Assembly: GCF_025137375.1 (NCBI RefSeq)
Contig: NZ_CP073720.1
Location: 3,744,501 to 3,808,500 of the forward strand
Reading direction: 5' to 3'
Length of the DNA stretch: 64,000 nucleotides
Source of the DNA: Dactylosporangium fulvum
GTDB lineage: Bacteria; Actinomycetota; Actinomycetes; Mycobacteriales; Micromonosporaceae
This document shows positions 22,102-31,482 of this stretch, piece after piece (position 1 is the stretch's first letter; every line of letters starts with the position of its first letter). The notes under the pieces were generated by a model. That model ran no database searches. It was not told the origin of the DNA and worked only from the letters and a program-made list of their open reading frames with translations. The position numbers and the translations under genes are program-made.

Positions 22102-24015
22102 TTAATTCTTGCGCCAGATAGCCCATCGCTGGTTCGAATCGGTCACCATGAGCCGGAAGCCGTACCGCGTTCCGTCCCACGCCTCCAGGTCGGCGTCCGC
22201 CGGCAGGTCGTAGGGCGCGATGACCACGTTCGCGTCGCTCGGCGGGGTCGGGTCCTCCGTCTGGTCCCAGATGAGCAGCGGAGTCCAGTAGATCTCGCGC
22301 ATGTGGTTGTACTGGAGATACCAGGTGAACTGCTCTTTCGCGAACGCGACCCGGTCACCTTCGTGGACGTGACCTTCACGGACGATGAGCGGCGTGCCGG
22401 GACGGTACTGGTTGACCACCATCGGCAGGCTGATCTTCTGCGTCGCGACCGCCATGTTGGCCACGACCATCAGCCCCATGCCGGCTATCACCAGCGTCGA
22501 GCCCCAGCGGGGACGCCGGATGAGCACGATGATCCCGGCCAGCAGGACCAGCGTGATGATGGTGGGTCGGGTCACCCCGATCTGATGGAATCGCCAGCCC
22601 AGGAAGGACATCTCCGGCGCGTCGAAGCCGAGGAACATGCCCCAGCCGTGCGCGCGGGTCCGGATCGACACGACCGCACCGGTGAGCAGTGTCATCGCGG
22701 CGGCGGAACCGCCGAGCACCAGAACCTGGCGGCGGGTCTTGGCCGACAGCAGCGCGGCGAGGCCGATCAGCAGCCAGAGCGGGAACAGCATGTGGATGTA
22801 GCGCGGGTAGGCGAAGTAGTTGATCCGGTTGTCGCCGGGAGGCAGCGCGGCCGAGCTGGACAGCGCGATGAGCAGGGTGGTGAACAGCGTCGCGGTCACG
22901 ATGATCCGACGGGCCGCGGAGGCCGCGTCGGCGGTCAGCTCGGTCCGCAGCGCCCGCAAGCGGGTCAGCGACAGCACCGCCGCGATGACGCCGATCGCAC
23001 CGACGCCGAACGTGCCGATGCTCAGGTACCAGAGCTGGCCGTCGGCGGTGCCCAGCATCCGGCCCAGACCGCTCAAGGTGGTGATCGCGTCGATGGTTGT
23101 GCTCGTCGGGCTGTTGCCGGCGGCGTCGATCGTGTCGGCGCTGACGGCTTTCAGGATCGGGTCGAGCGTCATCACCACGCCGGCACCGGCGACCGCGGCG
23201 AGGGTCGTCGCCCAGCCGCTGCGCCGCAGGACCAGCACGGTGATGATCAGCAGGACGTGCACGAGCACCACCATGGTGCCGCGGATGTGGGTGACGAACA
23301 GCAGGCCGGCCACCGCGCCGGAACCGAGCGCGCCGAGCACCCGCGCGTGGGCCGTGGTGCCGGCCAGCCAGGTGTGGGCCAGCACGAGCCAGGCGATGAC
23401 CATGGTGCCGAGCACGGCGTCGGTCAGCGCGAACTGCGAGTAGAACACCACTGCCGGCATCGCCGCGGCGACGAACGCCGCGCCGAGCGCCGTCCGCGGC
23501 GACAGCACGAGGGTTCGCCGGGCGTAGAGATACAGCAAGGGGAAGACCAGCGCGTTGAGCACCGCGTTGATGATGAGCACGCTGCGGTACACCGTGAATG
23601 CGTCCTGGGTGAACCAGTACACCGGCGAGATGAGCATCGGATAGCCCATGCGCCGGAACGTTTCGTTGTCGGTGGTCTGACCACCGGCGCCCCCGGCCAG
23701 CACGCGAGCGGCCACCAGGTAGCCGTCTTCGTCGGCGTGGGCGGCCGGCACGTTGAGGTGCCGCGACAACCAGATCCGCCAGCCGACCTGCACGAGGTAG
23801 CCCACGATGACGGCGATGACGATCCAACGCCCGCTGAGCCACCGGCCAGTGGTATCCGACGTGGCCGCGGGCGGAGCGCCGGTCGACTGCGCGGAACTCG
23901 GGTCCTGCGCGGTTGGTATTGCTGTTGACGTGCCTCCGTCCGGCGGGCTCACGATCTCCTCGGCTGGGTCCTGGGAAGGCTTCGCCACAGCGGCGTCACT
24001 GTGCTGACTTACCAT
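22102..24015 (-). CDS. Membrane glycosyltransferase-like protein (GT39/ArnT-like fold)
   Basis: 637 residues. An 80-residue hydrophilic N-terminus precedes about a dozen transmembrane helices. The first outer loop is rich in acidic residues (NVPAAHADEDGYLVAAR), as in GT-C enzymes that use polyprenyl-phosphate sugars, and a soluble C-terminal domain of about 120 residues follows. The ATG at 24015 has AGGGGACG directly upstream, better than the longer start at 24066. Same strand as its neighbours but separated by 184 and 224 bp, so possibly separate transcripts. Sugar and acceptor unknown. Confidence 0.75.
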   Translation of the reverse strand: MVSQHSDAAVAKPSQDPAEEIVSPPDGGTSTAIPTAQDPSSAQSTGAPPAATSDTTGRWLSGRWIVIAVIVGYLVQVGWRIWLSRHLNVPAAHADEDGYLVAARVLAGGAGGQTTDNETFRRMGYPMLISPVYWFTQDAFTVYRSVLIINAVLNALVFPLLYLYARRTLVLSPRTALGAAFVAAAMPAVVFYSQFALTDAVLGTMVIAWLVLAHTWLAGTTAHARVLGALGSGAVAGLLFVTHIRGTMVVLVHVLLIITVLVLRRSGWATTLAAVAGAGVVMTLDPILKAVSADTIDAAGNSPTSTTIDAITTLSGLGRMLGTADGQLWYLSIGTFGVGAIGVIAAVLSLTRLRALRTELTADAASAARRIIVTATLFTTLLIALSSSAALPPGDNRINYFAYPRYIHMLFPLWLLIGLAALLSAKTRRQVLVLGGSAAAMTLLTGAVVSIRTRAHGWGMFLGFDAPEMSFLGWRFHQIGVTRPTIITLVLLAGIIVLIRRPRWGSTLVIAGMGLMVVANMAVATQKISLPMVVNQYRPGTPLIVREGHVHEGDRVAFAKEQFTWYLQYNHMREIYWTPLLIWDQTEDPTPPSDANVVIAPYDLPADADLEAWDGTRYGFRLMVTDSNQRWAIWRKN

Positions 24016-24239
24016 CGTCCCCTCGATGTGTCGCGGATTGTGGCTCGCCACAGACCAAGCGAGCACCGCTCAGAACGCGCCGACGCTATCACAATGCGAA
24101 TGAGCGTGCCCCGGCGTCGTTTCGGCAGACGATCGTCGGTCGATCGGTTTCAGCAAGTGATCGTGGGGTGACGGATGGAACGGTCGGTGCTCGGTCGCCG
24201 GCCACGAAAAGTCACAGGTAAGGCGGGATGAAATACGTG

Positions 24240-26246
24240 TCACCGGTTGGGCGGCACGGCGCGCACGATCTTCACCTTGTCCGGGTACTTGGCGGCCAGA
24301 TACTCGACTGCGTCAATGTTCGATTTGGCCCGGGGGTCACCGTATGCCGACCGCGTGACGCCGGGCTGTGCCGACGCCCGGACCGGATGCTCCGGATCCA
24401 GCACGAGAAAACTGGCCTCGGGATCGAAAATGAAGAAGCGAATCGGCACAGGACTGTCCTGCACCATGGCTTCCAGAGTTTCGAGCGTCTTCGGCTTCGA
24501 CAGCGGGTCCTGCCACAGGTACCAGACTTGCGCGTGCCGGTAGTTGCGTTGCATCACGGATGCGTAGAGCGACGCATACCAGTTTCGATACGGCGAACTC
24601 ATGAAGTCGACATTCATCATGCCGCCGCCGTCCGGATACATTCGAGTCATCAGAATGGCATCACGCGCGCCGTCGGGTGAGCCCCGCTCGAGCGCGGCCG
24701 CCAGCCGCAGCCCGTTGCTGGCGAACTGGTTGTGCCAACGGCCGCCGGCCACGATCAGCGCGACGACCAACGGCAGCACCACGGCGAAGGCGGGCATCGT
24801 GCGGCGCGGCAGCAGGCGGACCAGCCCGCCGAGACCGACCAGCCCCACGATGATGACCAGGTGCAGCGTCTTCTCGAAGTAGTAGATGGTGCGGCCGATG
24901 GTGATCAGTTGATATGCGGCGAGCGTCGCCGACATCGCACCTGCGACCAGGATGCCCAGGGCCGCGCGCTGGTTTCCCGGTGCCCGCAGGCCGCCTCGCC
25001 AGGCCAGGGAGAGCAGCGCCAGCACGATGAGCACCAGCGTCGCCGTCCGGTCGGCGACCTGGGCGGTGCCGGGCAGGGTGAGCTGGTAGCCGCTGGCCGC
25101 CTTCGCGTTGAGCAGGGGGGTCAACACCACCGGAGCCGCGATGAGCACCGCGGCCAGCCATGCCACCGGACGGCGCCAGAGCCGTTCCCGCCATGCCCAG
25201 ATGCCGACCATGACCGCCGAGTACGGCAGGAAGAGGTGGTAGCTGAACGAGACGCCGACCAGCAGGAGCGCCATCGTGGCCAGCTGCTCGCCGAAACTGG
25301 CCAGCGGGCGTGCGACCAACGCGGTCAGCAGCGCCGCGAGGGCGAGGCCCACCAGCTCGTTCGGGTATCCGCGGGTGAGCACCGACACCGGGTCGCCGAA
25401 GAACAGCCAGGCGGCGATCAGCCCGATCGTGGCAAGCAGCCGGACCGGGTTCGCGCCGGCTCCGGCGACCCGGCGCGCACTCCACAGCACCGCCAGGACG
25501 AGGAACACGAAGGCGGCCACGCAGAGCCAGACCATCACGTCCATCGCGACCGTGCCGTCGGCCGCCGCCGTGTCCGACGAGCGGATGAAGCGGTCCAGCA
25601 CGGCGAAGGAGAAGTGGGTGCCCTGCGGATAGTTCCGGATCCCCTCGGCGAGCACATCCGGTGCGTAGCGCAGCGACTCCTGCGGGTGGAGGAAGGCGTA
25701 GCCGTCGACCTGGCCGATCATGTCGAACAGCAGGAAATGCCGGGACATGTCCTCGCCGGGGATCAGCACGCCCAGCCGGCCACCCAGGTCGCGCAGCACG
25801 AACGGCTCCAGGGCCAGCGCCGTCGCACCGCCGAAGCCGACGGCCAGCACCCAGTCCCGCGTTCGCCAGCGGCGGGGCCGTGCCGGTCGGCGGCCGGTGA
25901 GCAGCGACAGCAGCACCAGGACGGTCAGGGCGAACCCGCCGACCGCCACCGGATGCAGGTGCCAAGGCCAGACCGAGAACAGCAGTCCGGCCACGCACAG
26001 CGCCGGAAACAGTTGGGCCAGGCTGACCACCACCCGGTCGAACCATCCGGCCGTGCCCCGCTGCAGACTGGCCAAGCCCGCCACGACCAGGACGGGCAGC
26101 AGGACATCGGCGTGGATCAGATGGGTTACCAGCGGTAGCAGCCAGGCCAGTGCGAACGCGGCCGACCAGCCCAGCGGCGCCCGCAGACGCCGGGGTGGTG
26201 CTGCTTTTCCCGCGACCGTGGCGCTGCCGGAGGTGACGGTGGTCAA
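24240..26246 (-). CDS. Large multi-spanning membrane protein, glycosyltransferase-like (paralogue of 19881-21917)
   Basis: 668-residue membrane protein with the same helix layout and motifs as the 19881-21917 product (LLFSVWPWHLHPVAVGG; IPGEDMSRHFLLFDMIG) and a soluble C-terminal region. Starts at TTG 26246 with AGGAG 8 nt upstream. It is the last gene of a tightly packed minus-strand operon: GT2 ends 19 bp upstream and further genes overlap. Role probably in transfer or export of a surface glycan; the exact reaction cannot be read from sequence. Confidence 0.75.
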   Translation of the reverse strand: MTTVTSGSATVAGKAAPPRRLRAPLGWSAAFALAWLLPLVTHLIHADVLLPVLVVAGLASLQRGTAGWFDRVVVSLAQLFPALCVAGLLFSVWPWHLHPVAVGGFALTVLVLLSLLTGRRPARPRRWRTRDWVLAVGFGGATALALEPFVLRDLGGRLGVLIPGEDMSRHFLLFDMIGQVDGYAFLHPQESLRYAPDVLAEGIRNYPQGTHFSFAVLDRFIRSSDTAAADGTVAMDVMVWLCVAAFVFLVLAVLWSARRVAGAGANPVRLLATIGLIAAWLFFGDPVSVLTRGYPNELVGLALAALLTALVARPLASFGEQLATMALLLVGVSFSYHLFLPYSAVMVGIWAWRERLWRRPVAWLAAVLIAAPVVLTPLLNAKAASGYQLTLPGTAQVADRTATLVLIVLALLSLAWRGGLRAPGNQRAALGILVAGAMSATLAAYQLITIGRTIYYFEKTLHLVIIVGLVGLGGLVRLLPRRTMPAFAVVLPLVVALIVAGGRWHNQFASNGLRLAAALERGSPDGARDAILMTRMYPDGGGMMNVDFMSSPYRNWYASLYASVMQRNYRHAQVWYLWQDPLSKPKTLETLEAMVQDSPVPIRFFIFDPEASFLVLDPEHPVRASAQPGVTRSAYGDPRAKSNIDAVEYLAAKYPDKVKIVRAVPPNR

Positions 26247-26265
26247 GGGAGGGGCTCCTTGAGAG

Positions 26266-26967
26266 TCAGGCGCGGATCAACGCCAGCAGCAGGACCATGC
26301 CGGCACGGCCGAGGTAGATCGATGCCTTGACGGGTGAGTTGCTCGGAGTGCCTGCCATGCGTGGCCTCATGGCGACCGGGATCTGAGTGATTTTGTACTT
26401 CATGCGGGCCGTCCGCACCAGGACTTCGATGGTGTCCCCGAGGTACTCGGCCGGATACCAGTTCGCGAACAGTTCGATGAGCTCGCGGTTGCACGCGCGG
26501 TGCCCCGACGTGGTGTCGGTGAGCCGGGCGTGGGCCAGCCAGGAGATCACCCTCGACAGCAGTCTCATCGCCCACTTCCGGGGGCCCTTGACCGCATATC
26601 CGCCCTCGCCGGCGAACCGGGCGCCGATGACGAGGTCGTGCTCGTCGAGCGCGTCCACGAGCTTCGGGATGTATCGCGGGTCGTGCTGACCGTCGGCGTC
26701 CACCTGGATGGCCACGTCGAAACCGTGGTCACGGGCGTACCGGTAGCCGGTCCGCATGGCGCCGCCGACGCCCAGGTTGTACGGCAGTCGCGCGACGATC
26801 GCACCGGCGGCGGCGGCCCGCGCCGCGGTGTCGTCGGTGGAGCCGTCGTCGACGACGATCACGGACACCCCGGGCAGTTCGCCCTTGACCTCCGCGACGA
26901 CATCCGCGATCGAACCCGATTCGTTCCATGCCGGGATGATGATGAGGACGCGCTTACCGTTGATCAT
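26266..26967 (-). CDS. Family 2 glycosyltransferase (dolichyl-phosphate mannose synthase-like)
   Basis: 233-residue GT-A enzyme that would transfer a sugar from a nucleotide donor to a polyprenyl phosphate. It has the N-terminal IIIPAWNES motif, VVDDGSTDDT, and the metal-binding [13 protein letters not shown] region. There is no long C-terminal membrane domain, only a short hydrophobic end. ATG 26967 has GGGAGC upstream and overlaps the DUF2304 gene by 14 bp. It could supply lipid-linked sugars to the neighbouring membrane glycosyltransferases. Confidence 0.9.
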   Translation of the reverse strand: MINGKRVLIIIPAWNESGSIADVVAEVKGELPGVSVIVVDDGSTDDTAARAAAAGAIVARLPYNLGVGGAMRTGYRYARDHGFDVAIQVDADGQHDPRYIPKLVDALDEHDLVIGARFAGEGGYAVKGPRKWAMRLLSRVISWLAHARLTDTTSGHRACNRELIELFANWYPAEYLGDTIEVLVRTARMKYKITQIPVAMRPRMAGTPSNSPVKASIYLGRAGMVLLLALIRA

Positions 26968-27301
26968 TGCTGCGCTCCCGCTCGGCACGAATCAGCGCGA
27001 TGTCTTCTGCGAGGGTTCTGGTCTCCTCCTCGAGTCGGCTGACCTCCCAGCTCAGGTGCACGCACACGAGCAACAGGAAGACGATGCCGAGGAAGAGCAC
27101 CAGACTGACGCCGGACGCGACGCCGATGGCCTTCGCCACCGTGTCGGCGAGCGTCGGGAAGAACCCGAGCGGCAGCACCACGAGGCTGACGCCGAGCCAG
27201 AGAATCGCGTACTTCTCCTGAAGTTGCCGCCTGCGCAGCAGTTCGATCATGAAACCGAGTGCCGCGAGCGCGGTCAACCCGGTGATGATGGTGAGCTTCA
27301 T
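26954..27301 (-). CDS. DUF2304 small membrane protein
   Basis: 115 residues with three hydrophobic helices and a charged C-terminal helix, containing the family signature LQEKYAILWL. DUF2304 proteins are habitual partners of GT2 polyprenyl-sugar synthases, sometimes supplying their membrane part. Overlaps rmlD by 4 bp and the GT2 gene by 14 bp, indicating tight coupling. Confidence 0.88.
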   Translation of the reverse strand: MKLTIITGLTALAALGFMIELLRRRQLQEKYAILWLGVSLVVLPLGFFPTLADTVAKAIGVASGVSLVLFLGIVFLLLVCVHLSWEVSRLEEETRTLAEDIALIRAERERSNDQR

Positions 27302-28194
27302 GCCGGTCCCTTTCCGAGGCCGGATGGCCGCTTTGACAGCGCTGCGGTCAGCATCTCACGCCATTCGCGCATCGGAGGAACCCCGGCCGCCTGCCACCGG
27401 CCGTGCCCGAGCACGCTGAACGCGGGCCTGGGTGCGGGTCGCACGAAGCGCTCACTGGTCGTGGGTCGTACCCGAGCCGGGTCGAGCCCCGCTTCGGTGA
27501 AGACGGCCTGTGCCAGGCCGAACCAGCTGGTCCGGCCGGACGCGGTGCCGTGGTAGACGCCGGCCGGCGCGGTGCCGGCCAGGGCTGCGTCGGCAAGGGC
27601 GACGAGCTGCGCAGCCAGGTCGGCGGACCAGGTGGGCTGGCCGATCTGGTCGTCGACCACGTCGACGAAGTCCCGCTCACCGGCCAGCCGGAGCATGGTC
27701 GTCACGAAGTTGCGCCCGTGCGTGGCGTACAGCCAGGCGGTGCGAACCACATATCCGTGCGCCGGCAGGATGTCCAGGACCGCCTGCTCGCCGACGAGCT
27801 TGCTGCGGCCGTAGGCGTTCAGCGGCGCGGTCGGCGCGTCCTCGGCATACGGCTCGCCGGCGTTGCCGGCGAAGACGTAGTCGGTCGAAACATGCAGCAG
27901 ACGCGTCCCGGTCGCGGCGCAGGCCGATGCCAGGTGGGCGACGCCGGTGCCGTTCACCGCGGTGGCGGCCGCCTCGTCGGACTCCGCACCGTCGACGTCG
28001 GTCCAGGCGGCGGCGTTGATCACCACGTCGTGGCCGTCGACCATCGCGCGGACCGCCGCCGCGTCGGTGATGTCCAGGTCGGCCCGCTTCACAGCGGTGA
28101 CGGTGTGCCCCTGCGTGCTGACGCGGTCGGACAAGGTGTCCAGCACGTCCTGGCCCAGCATTCCGCCGGCGCCCGTCAACAACCAGCTGGTCAT
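27298..28194 (-). CDS. rmlD: dTDP-4-dehydrorhamnose reductase
   Basis: 298-residue extended short-chain dehydrogenase catalysing the last step to dTDP-L-rhamnose with NAD(P)H. Cofactor motif GAGGMLGQD at the N-terminus and catalytic YGRSK (Tyr-x-x-x-Lys) near the middle. The ATG at 28194 overlaps the rmlB stop by 4 bp; the longer frame from 28254 runs into rmlB. Confidence 0.95.
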   Translation of the reverse strand: MTSWLLTGAGGMLGQDVLDTLSDRVSTQGHTVTAVKRADLDITDAAAVRAMVDGHDVVINAAAWTDVDGAESDEAAATAVNGTGVAHLASACAATGTRLLHVSTDYVFAGNAGEPYAEDAPTAPLNAYGRSKLVGEQAVLDILPAHGYVVRTAWLYATHGRNFVTTMLRLAGERDFVDVVDDQIGQPTWSADLAAQLVALADAALAGTAPAGVYHGTASGRTSWFGLAQAVFTEAGLDPARVRPTTSERFVRPAPRPAFSVLGHGRWQAAGVPPMREWREMLTAALSKRPSGLGKGPA

Positions 28195-29183
28195 GCGCCC
28201 AGGGATGCCCGGTTCTTGAGCGGCTCCCACCACGACCGGTTGTCCCGGTACCACGCGACGGTGTCGGCGATGCCGCGGTCGAAGCTGATCGCCGGCACGT
28301 ACCCGAGCTCGTTCTGGATCTTCTCGATGCTCAGCGAGTAGCGCCGGTCGTGGCCCTTGCGGTCCTCGACGTACTCGACGCTGGTGTCCCAGTCCCGGCC
28401 GCAGGCGGCCAGCAGCTGTTCGGTGAGCTCACGGTTGGTCAGCTCCTGCCCGCCGCCGATGTGGTACACCTCGCCGGCCCGGCCCTTCTCCAGGGCCAGC
28501 TGGATCCCGGCGCAGTGGTCGGACACGTGCAGCCAGTCGCGGATATTGCCGCCGTCGCCGTAGAGCGGGACCTTCTTGCCGTCCAGCAGGTTGGTGATGA
28601 AGAGCGGAATGACCTTTTCCGGGAACTGGAACTGTCCGTAGTTGTTGGAGCACCGGGTCACCACGACGTCCATCCCGTGGGTGCGGTGGTACGCCAGGGC
28701 GAGCAGGTCGGAGCCGGCCTTCGAGGCGGAATACGGCGAGTTCGGCGCAAGCGGCCACTCCTCGGTCCAGGAGCCCTCGGCGATCGACCCGTAGACCTCG
28801 TCGGTGGACACGTGCAGGAAGCGGCCGACACCGGCACGCAGCGCGGTGTCGAGCAGCACCTGGGTGCCGAGAACATTGGTGGTGACGAACGGGCCGGCAC
28901 CGAGGATCGAGCGGTCGACGTGCGACTCGGCCGCGAAGTGGACCACCGCGTCATGTCCCGGCAGGACCTCGGCGACCAGGTCCGCGTCGCAGATGTCGCC
29001 CTGCACGAACGTGTAGGACTGGTCGCTCGCTACTGGTAGCAGATTGTCCAAATTGCCGGAATAGGTCAACTTGTCCAGCACGGTGACTTGAGCCCCGGCA
29101 TAGGAGGAATATCCGCCTTGCAACAGGGTCCGGACGTAGTGGGAGCCGATGAATCCGGCACCGCCGGTGACAAGGATTCTCAC
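28191..29183 (-). CDS. rmlB: dTDP-glucose 4,6-dehydratase
   Basis: 330-residue enzyme for the second step of dTDP-rhamnose synthesis. NAD-binding TGGAGFIGS at the N-terminus, STDEVYG, and catalytic YSASKAGSD are all present. The GTG at 29183 places the first strand at the N-terminus as in homologues; TACACT (29198-29193) stands 9 nt upstream, compatible with a nearly leaderless mRNA. It heads the minus-strand operon rmlB-rmlD-DUF2304-GT2-membrane protein and is divergent from rmlA. Confidence 0.95.
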   Translation of the reverse strand: MRILVTGGAGFIGSHYVRTLLQGGYSSYAGAQVTVLDKLTYSGNLDNLLPVASDQSYTFVQGDICDADLVAEVLPGHDAVVHFAAESHVDRSILGAGPFVTTNVLGTQVLLDTALRAGVGRFLHVSTDEVYGSIAEGSWTEEWPLAPNSPYSASKAGSDLLALAYHRTHGMDVVVTRCSNNYGQFQFPEKVIPLFITNLLDGKKVPLYGDGGNIRDWLHVSDHCAGIQLALEKGRAGEVYHIGGGQELTNRELTEQLLAACGRDWDTSVEYVEDRKGHDRRYSLSIEKIQNELGYVPAISFDRGIADTVAWYRDNRSWWEPLKNRASLGA

Positions 29184-29258
29184 GAGGTCGGGAGTGTAGT
29201 GCACGTCGTGCGTGCGGATGACCCGCCGCCGGGTCAGCGGGACATCCGGATCGCCCAC

Positions 29259-29264
29259 TAAGGT
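29259..29264 (+). promoter_or_regulatory. -10 hexamer of rmlA, leaderless layout
   Basis: TAAGGT 7 nt before the GTG of rmlA. The same hexamer and spacing class precede the genes at 37001 and 55230. Confidence 0.6.
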
Positions 29265-29271
29265 GTCCGGC

Positions 29272-30141
29272 GTGCGTGGCATCATCCTCGCCGGCGGAAC
29301 CGGCTCGCGACTCTGGCCACTGACGAAGGCTGTCTCCAAGCAACTCATGCCAGTCTTCGACAAACCCATGATCTACTACCCGTTGACCACGCTGGTGATG
29401 GCCGGCGTGCGCGAGATCCTGGTCATTACCACGCCCGAGGACCAGGCGCAGTTCCAGCGCCTGCTCGGCGACGGCACCCAGTGGGGTCTCTCCCTGTCGT
29501 ACGCGGTCCAGCCGCGACCGGAGGGCCTCGCCCAAGCGTTCATCATCGGCGAGGAGTTCATCGGCGAGCAGTCCGTGGCGCTGGTGCTCGGCGACAACCT
29601 CTTCCACGGCGCGCAACTCGGTCAGCGGCTGTCCGAGAACGCCGACGTCGTCGGCGGCCGGGTCTTCGCCTATCCGGTGGCCAGCCCGGAGGACTACGGC
29701 GTGGTCGAGTTCGACGCGAACGGCCGGGTGCTGTCGATCGAGGAAAAGCCGAAACAGCCGAAATCCCGCTACGCGGTGCCCGGCCTGTACTTCTACGACA
29801 ACCAGGTGGTCGACATCGCCCGCCGGCTCAAGCCCAGCGACCGTGGCGAGCTCGAGATCACCGCGGTCAACGCGACCTACCTCGAGCGCGGCGAACTGCA
29901 CGTGACCGTGCTCGACCGCGGCACCGCCTGGCTCGACACCGGCACGTTCGCCTCGCTGGTGCAGGCCTCCGAGTTCGTGCGGGTGATCGAGGAGCGGCAG
30001 GGCTTCAAGATCGGTTGCGTGGAAGAGGCCGCCTGGCGTGCCGGCTTCATCGACGACGCCCACCTGCGCTCGCTCGCCGAACCGCTGCGCAAGAGCGGTT
30101 ACGGGGATTATCTCCTGCAGCTCGTAGACTGGTCATTCTGA
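29272..30141 (+). CDS. rmlA: Glucose-1-phosphate thymidylyltransferase
   Basis: 289-residue nucleotidyltransferase making dTDP-glucose from glucose-1-phosphate and dTTP. The signature [11 protein letters not shown] is at the N-terminus, followed by [16 protein letters not shown] and EEKPKQPKS. It is the short RmlA form. The GTG at 29272 was chosen since it starts exactly at the conserved RGIILAGG strand and follows a -10 box; the longer frame from 29212 would overlap the rmlB promoter. Downstream, a 95-bp gap leads to the methyltransferase gene. Confidence 0.95.
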   Translation: MRGIILAGGTGSRLWPLTKAVSKQLMPVFDKPMIYYPLTTLVMAGVREILVITTPEDQAQFQRLLGDGTQWGLSLSYAVQPRPEGLAQAFIIGEEFIGEQSVALVLGDNLFHGAQLGQRLSENADVVGGRVFAYPVASPEDYGVVEFDANGRVLSIEEKPKQPKSRYAVPGLYFYDNQVVDIARRLKPSDRGELEITAVNATYLERGELHVTVLDRGTAWLDTGTFASLVQASEFVRVIEERQGFKIGCVEEAAWRAGFIDDAHLRSLAEPLRKSGYGDYLLQLVDWSF

Positions 30142-30236
30142 GTGGGTGAAAGCTCGAGATGCCGGGTCACCCGACCGTCTGCTTCGGGTGAACTGGGCTA
30201 CTTGCTCCGGGTGAAGTGGTCTGAGAGGGTGGCACG
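30142..30236 (+). repeat. Short direct repeats in the rmlA-methyltransferase gap
   Basis: TGCTTCGGGTGAACTGG and TGCTCCGGGTGAAGTGG follow each other about 24 bp apart, with a third partial GGGTGAAAGCT before them. They may bind a regulator or be remnants; nothing else is visible in the gap apart from the GAGAGGG ribosome site. Confidence 0.5.
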
Positions 30237-30851
30237 GTGAGTGAGACCTTGAAGGCATCCGGCGGCATGACCGAAGGCGTTGACTACACGGATCGTCTGC
30301 AGCGCCTCAGTGGTGCCGGCTGGAAGCGGGCACTGAACGTGCAGGCGCCGTATCGGTGGAACATTCGCCGGCTCGACCTCGGCTTCACGCTCGACGTCGG
30401 TTGCGGCATCGGCCGCAATCTCTCGCACCTCGACGGAAACGGCGTGGGTGTGGACCACAATGCGACCTCCATCGAGGCTTGCCGGGCCGCCGGCTTCACC
30501 GCGTTCACCATCGAGGACTTCTTCAAGTCCGAATTCGCCGCCCCTGATCGTTTCGACGCGATCCTGGGTGCGCATTTGATCCAGCACGTCGAGGAAGCGC
30601 AGGCCAAGGAGATCATCGCCTCCTACCTGCCGTTCCTGCGCTCGGGCGGGCGTGCCGTCTTCATCACGCCGCAGGAGCGCGGTTTCGCCAGCGACGCCAC
30701 CCACGTCAGGTTCTCCGGTTTCGACGAAGTCGGCAAGATCTGCACCGATCTCGGGCTTACGCTGGACCGGCAATACTCGTTCCCGTTCCCGCGCCCGACC
30801 GGCAAGGTATTCACCTACAACGAGTTCGTGACGGTGGCCCGCAAACCATGA
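30237..30851 (+). CDS. Class I SAM-dependent methyltransferase
   Basis: 204-residue Rossmann methyltransferase; SAM motif I is LDVGCGIGRNL near residue 53 and the post-I acidic region is GVGVDHN. No membrane segment. GTG start with GAGAGGG upstream; its stop overlaps rmlC by 4 bp, so it is co-expressed with dTDP-rhamnose synthesis and may methylate a sugar residue or glycan end. That role is inferred from context only. Confidence 0.88.
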   Translation: MSETLKASGGMTEGVDYTDRLQRLSGAGWKRALNVQAPYRWNIRRLDLGFTLDVGCGIGRNLSHLDGNGVGVDHNATSIEACRAAGFTAFTIEDFFKSEFAAPDRFDAILGAHLIQHVEEAQAKEIIASYLPFLRSGGRAVFITPQERGFASDATHVRFSGFDEVGKICTDLGLTLDRQYSFPFPRPTGKVFTYNEFVTVARKP

Positions 30852-31447
30852 AATTCCGCCAGTTGTCGATCGCCGGAGCCTGGGAGATCTCTCCCGCCCT
30901 GCATGGCGATCCTCGAGGCTTGTTCACGGAGTGGTATCGCTTCGACCGCCTCGCGGCCGAGACCGGTCACCCGCTCCGGCTCGCCCAGGGCAACCTGTCG
31001 GTCTCGGCGAAGGATGTCGTCCGCGGCATCCACTTCGCCGACGTGCCACCCGGTCAGGCGAAATATGTGATGTGCACGCGCGGCGCGGTCCTCGACGTGA
31101 TCGTCGACCTGCGCGTCGGCTCGCCGACGTTCGGCCGGTCGGAGAGCGTCCTGCTCGATGACGTCGACCGCCGTGCGGTGTACATCGGCGAGGGCCTCGG
31201 CCACGGGTTCTGCGCGCTGACCGACGACGCCACGCTCACGTATGCGTGCTCGGAGGTCTACAACCCGACCGGTGAGCACGGCGTGCATCCGCTGGACCCT
31301 GACCTGGCCATCGAATGGCCGACCGAGACGCCGCAGCTGTCGGCGCGCGACGCCGCGGCGCCCACGCTCGCCGAGATGCTCGCCGCGGGCCGCCTGCCGG
31401 ACTACCGCGCCTGCGAGGAGTACACGCAAAGTCTGCGAGCGCAATAG
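30848..31447 (+). CDS. rmlC: dTDP-4-dehydrorhamnose 3,5-epimerase
   Basis: 199-residue cupin-fold epimerase for the third step of dTDP-L-rhamnose synthesis. The active-site His lies in VRGIHFADVPPGQAKYV and the conserved RGAVLDVIVDLR strand follows. A Tyr-containing YACSEVYNP segment matches the catalytic Tyr region. ATG overlaps the methyltransferase stop. It is the last gene of the polysaccharide insert, ending 35 bp before pafA. Confidence 0.95.
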   Translation: MKFRQLSIAGAWEISPALHGDPRGLFTEWYRFDRLAAETGHPLRLAQGNLSVSAKDVVRGIHFADVPPGQAKYVMCTRGAVLDVIVDLRVGSPTFGRSESVLLDDVDRRAVYIGEGLGHGFCALTDDATLTYACSEVYNPTGEHGVHPLDPDLAIEWPTETPQLSARDAAAPTLAEMLAAGRLPDYRACEEYTQSLRAQ

Positions 31448-31470
31448 AGCGGAATCGGCCCCACGACGGC

Positions 31471-31476
31471 TAATGT
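31471..31476 (+). promoter_or_regulatory. -10 hexamer of pafA, leaderless layout
   Basis: TAATGT, 6 nt before the pafA ATG and only 23 bp after the rmlC stop. It gives pafA its own start, independent of the polysaccharide operon. Confidence 0.6.
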
Positions 31477-31482
31477 CTGTAC

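Noticed and set aside
22303..23928. 541-codon plus-strand frame inside the membrane glycosyltransferase gene
   Set aside because: Antisense, charged low-complexity product; the minus strand encodes a coherent multi-helix membrane protein.
30142..30236. Riboswitch in the gap before the methyltransferase gene
   Set aside because: Only short direct repeats are visible; no stable multi-stem fold or known aptamer motif.
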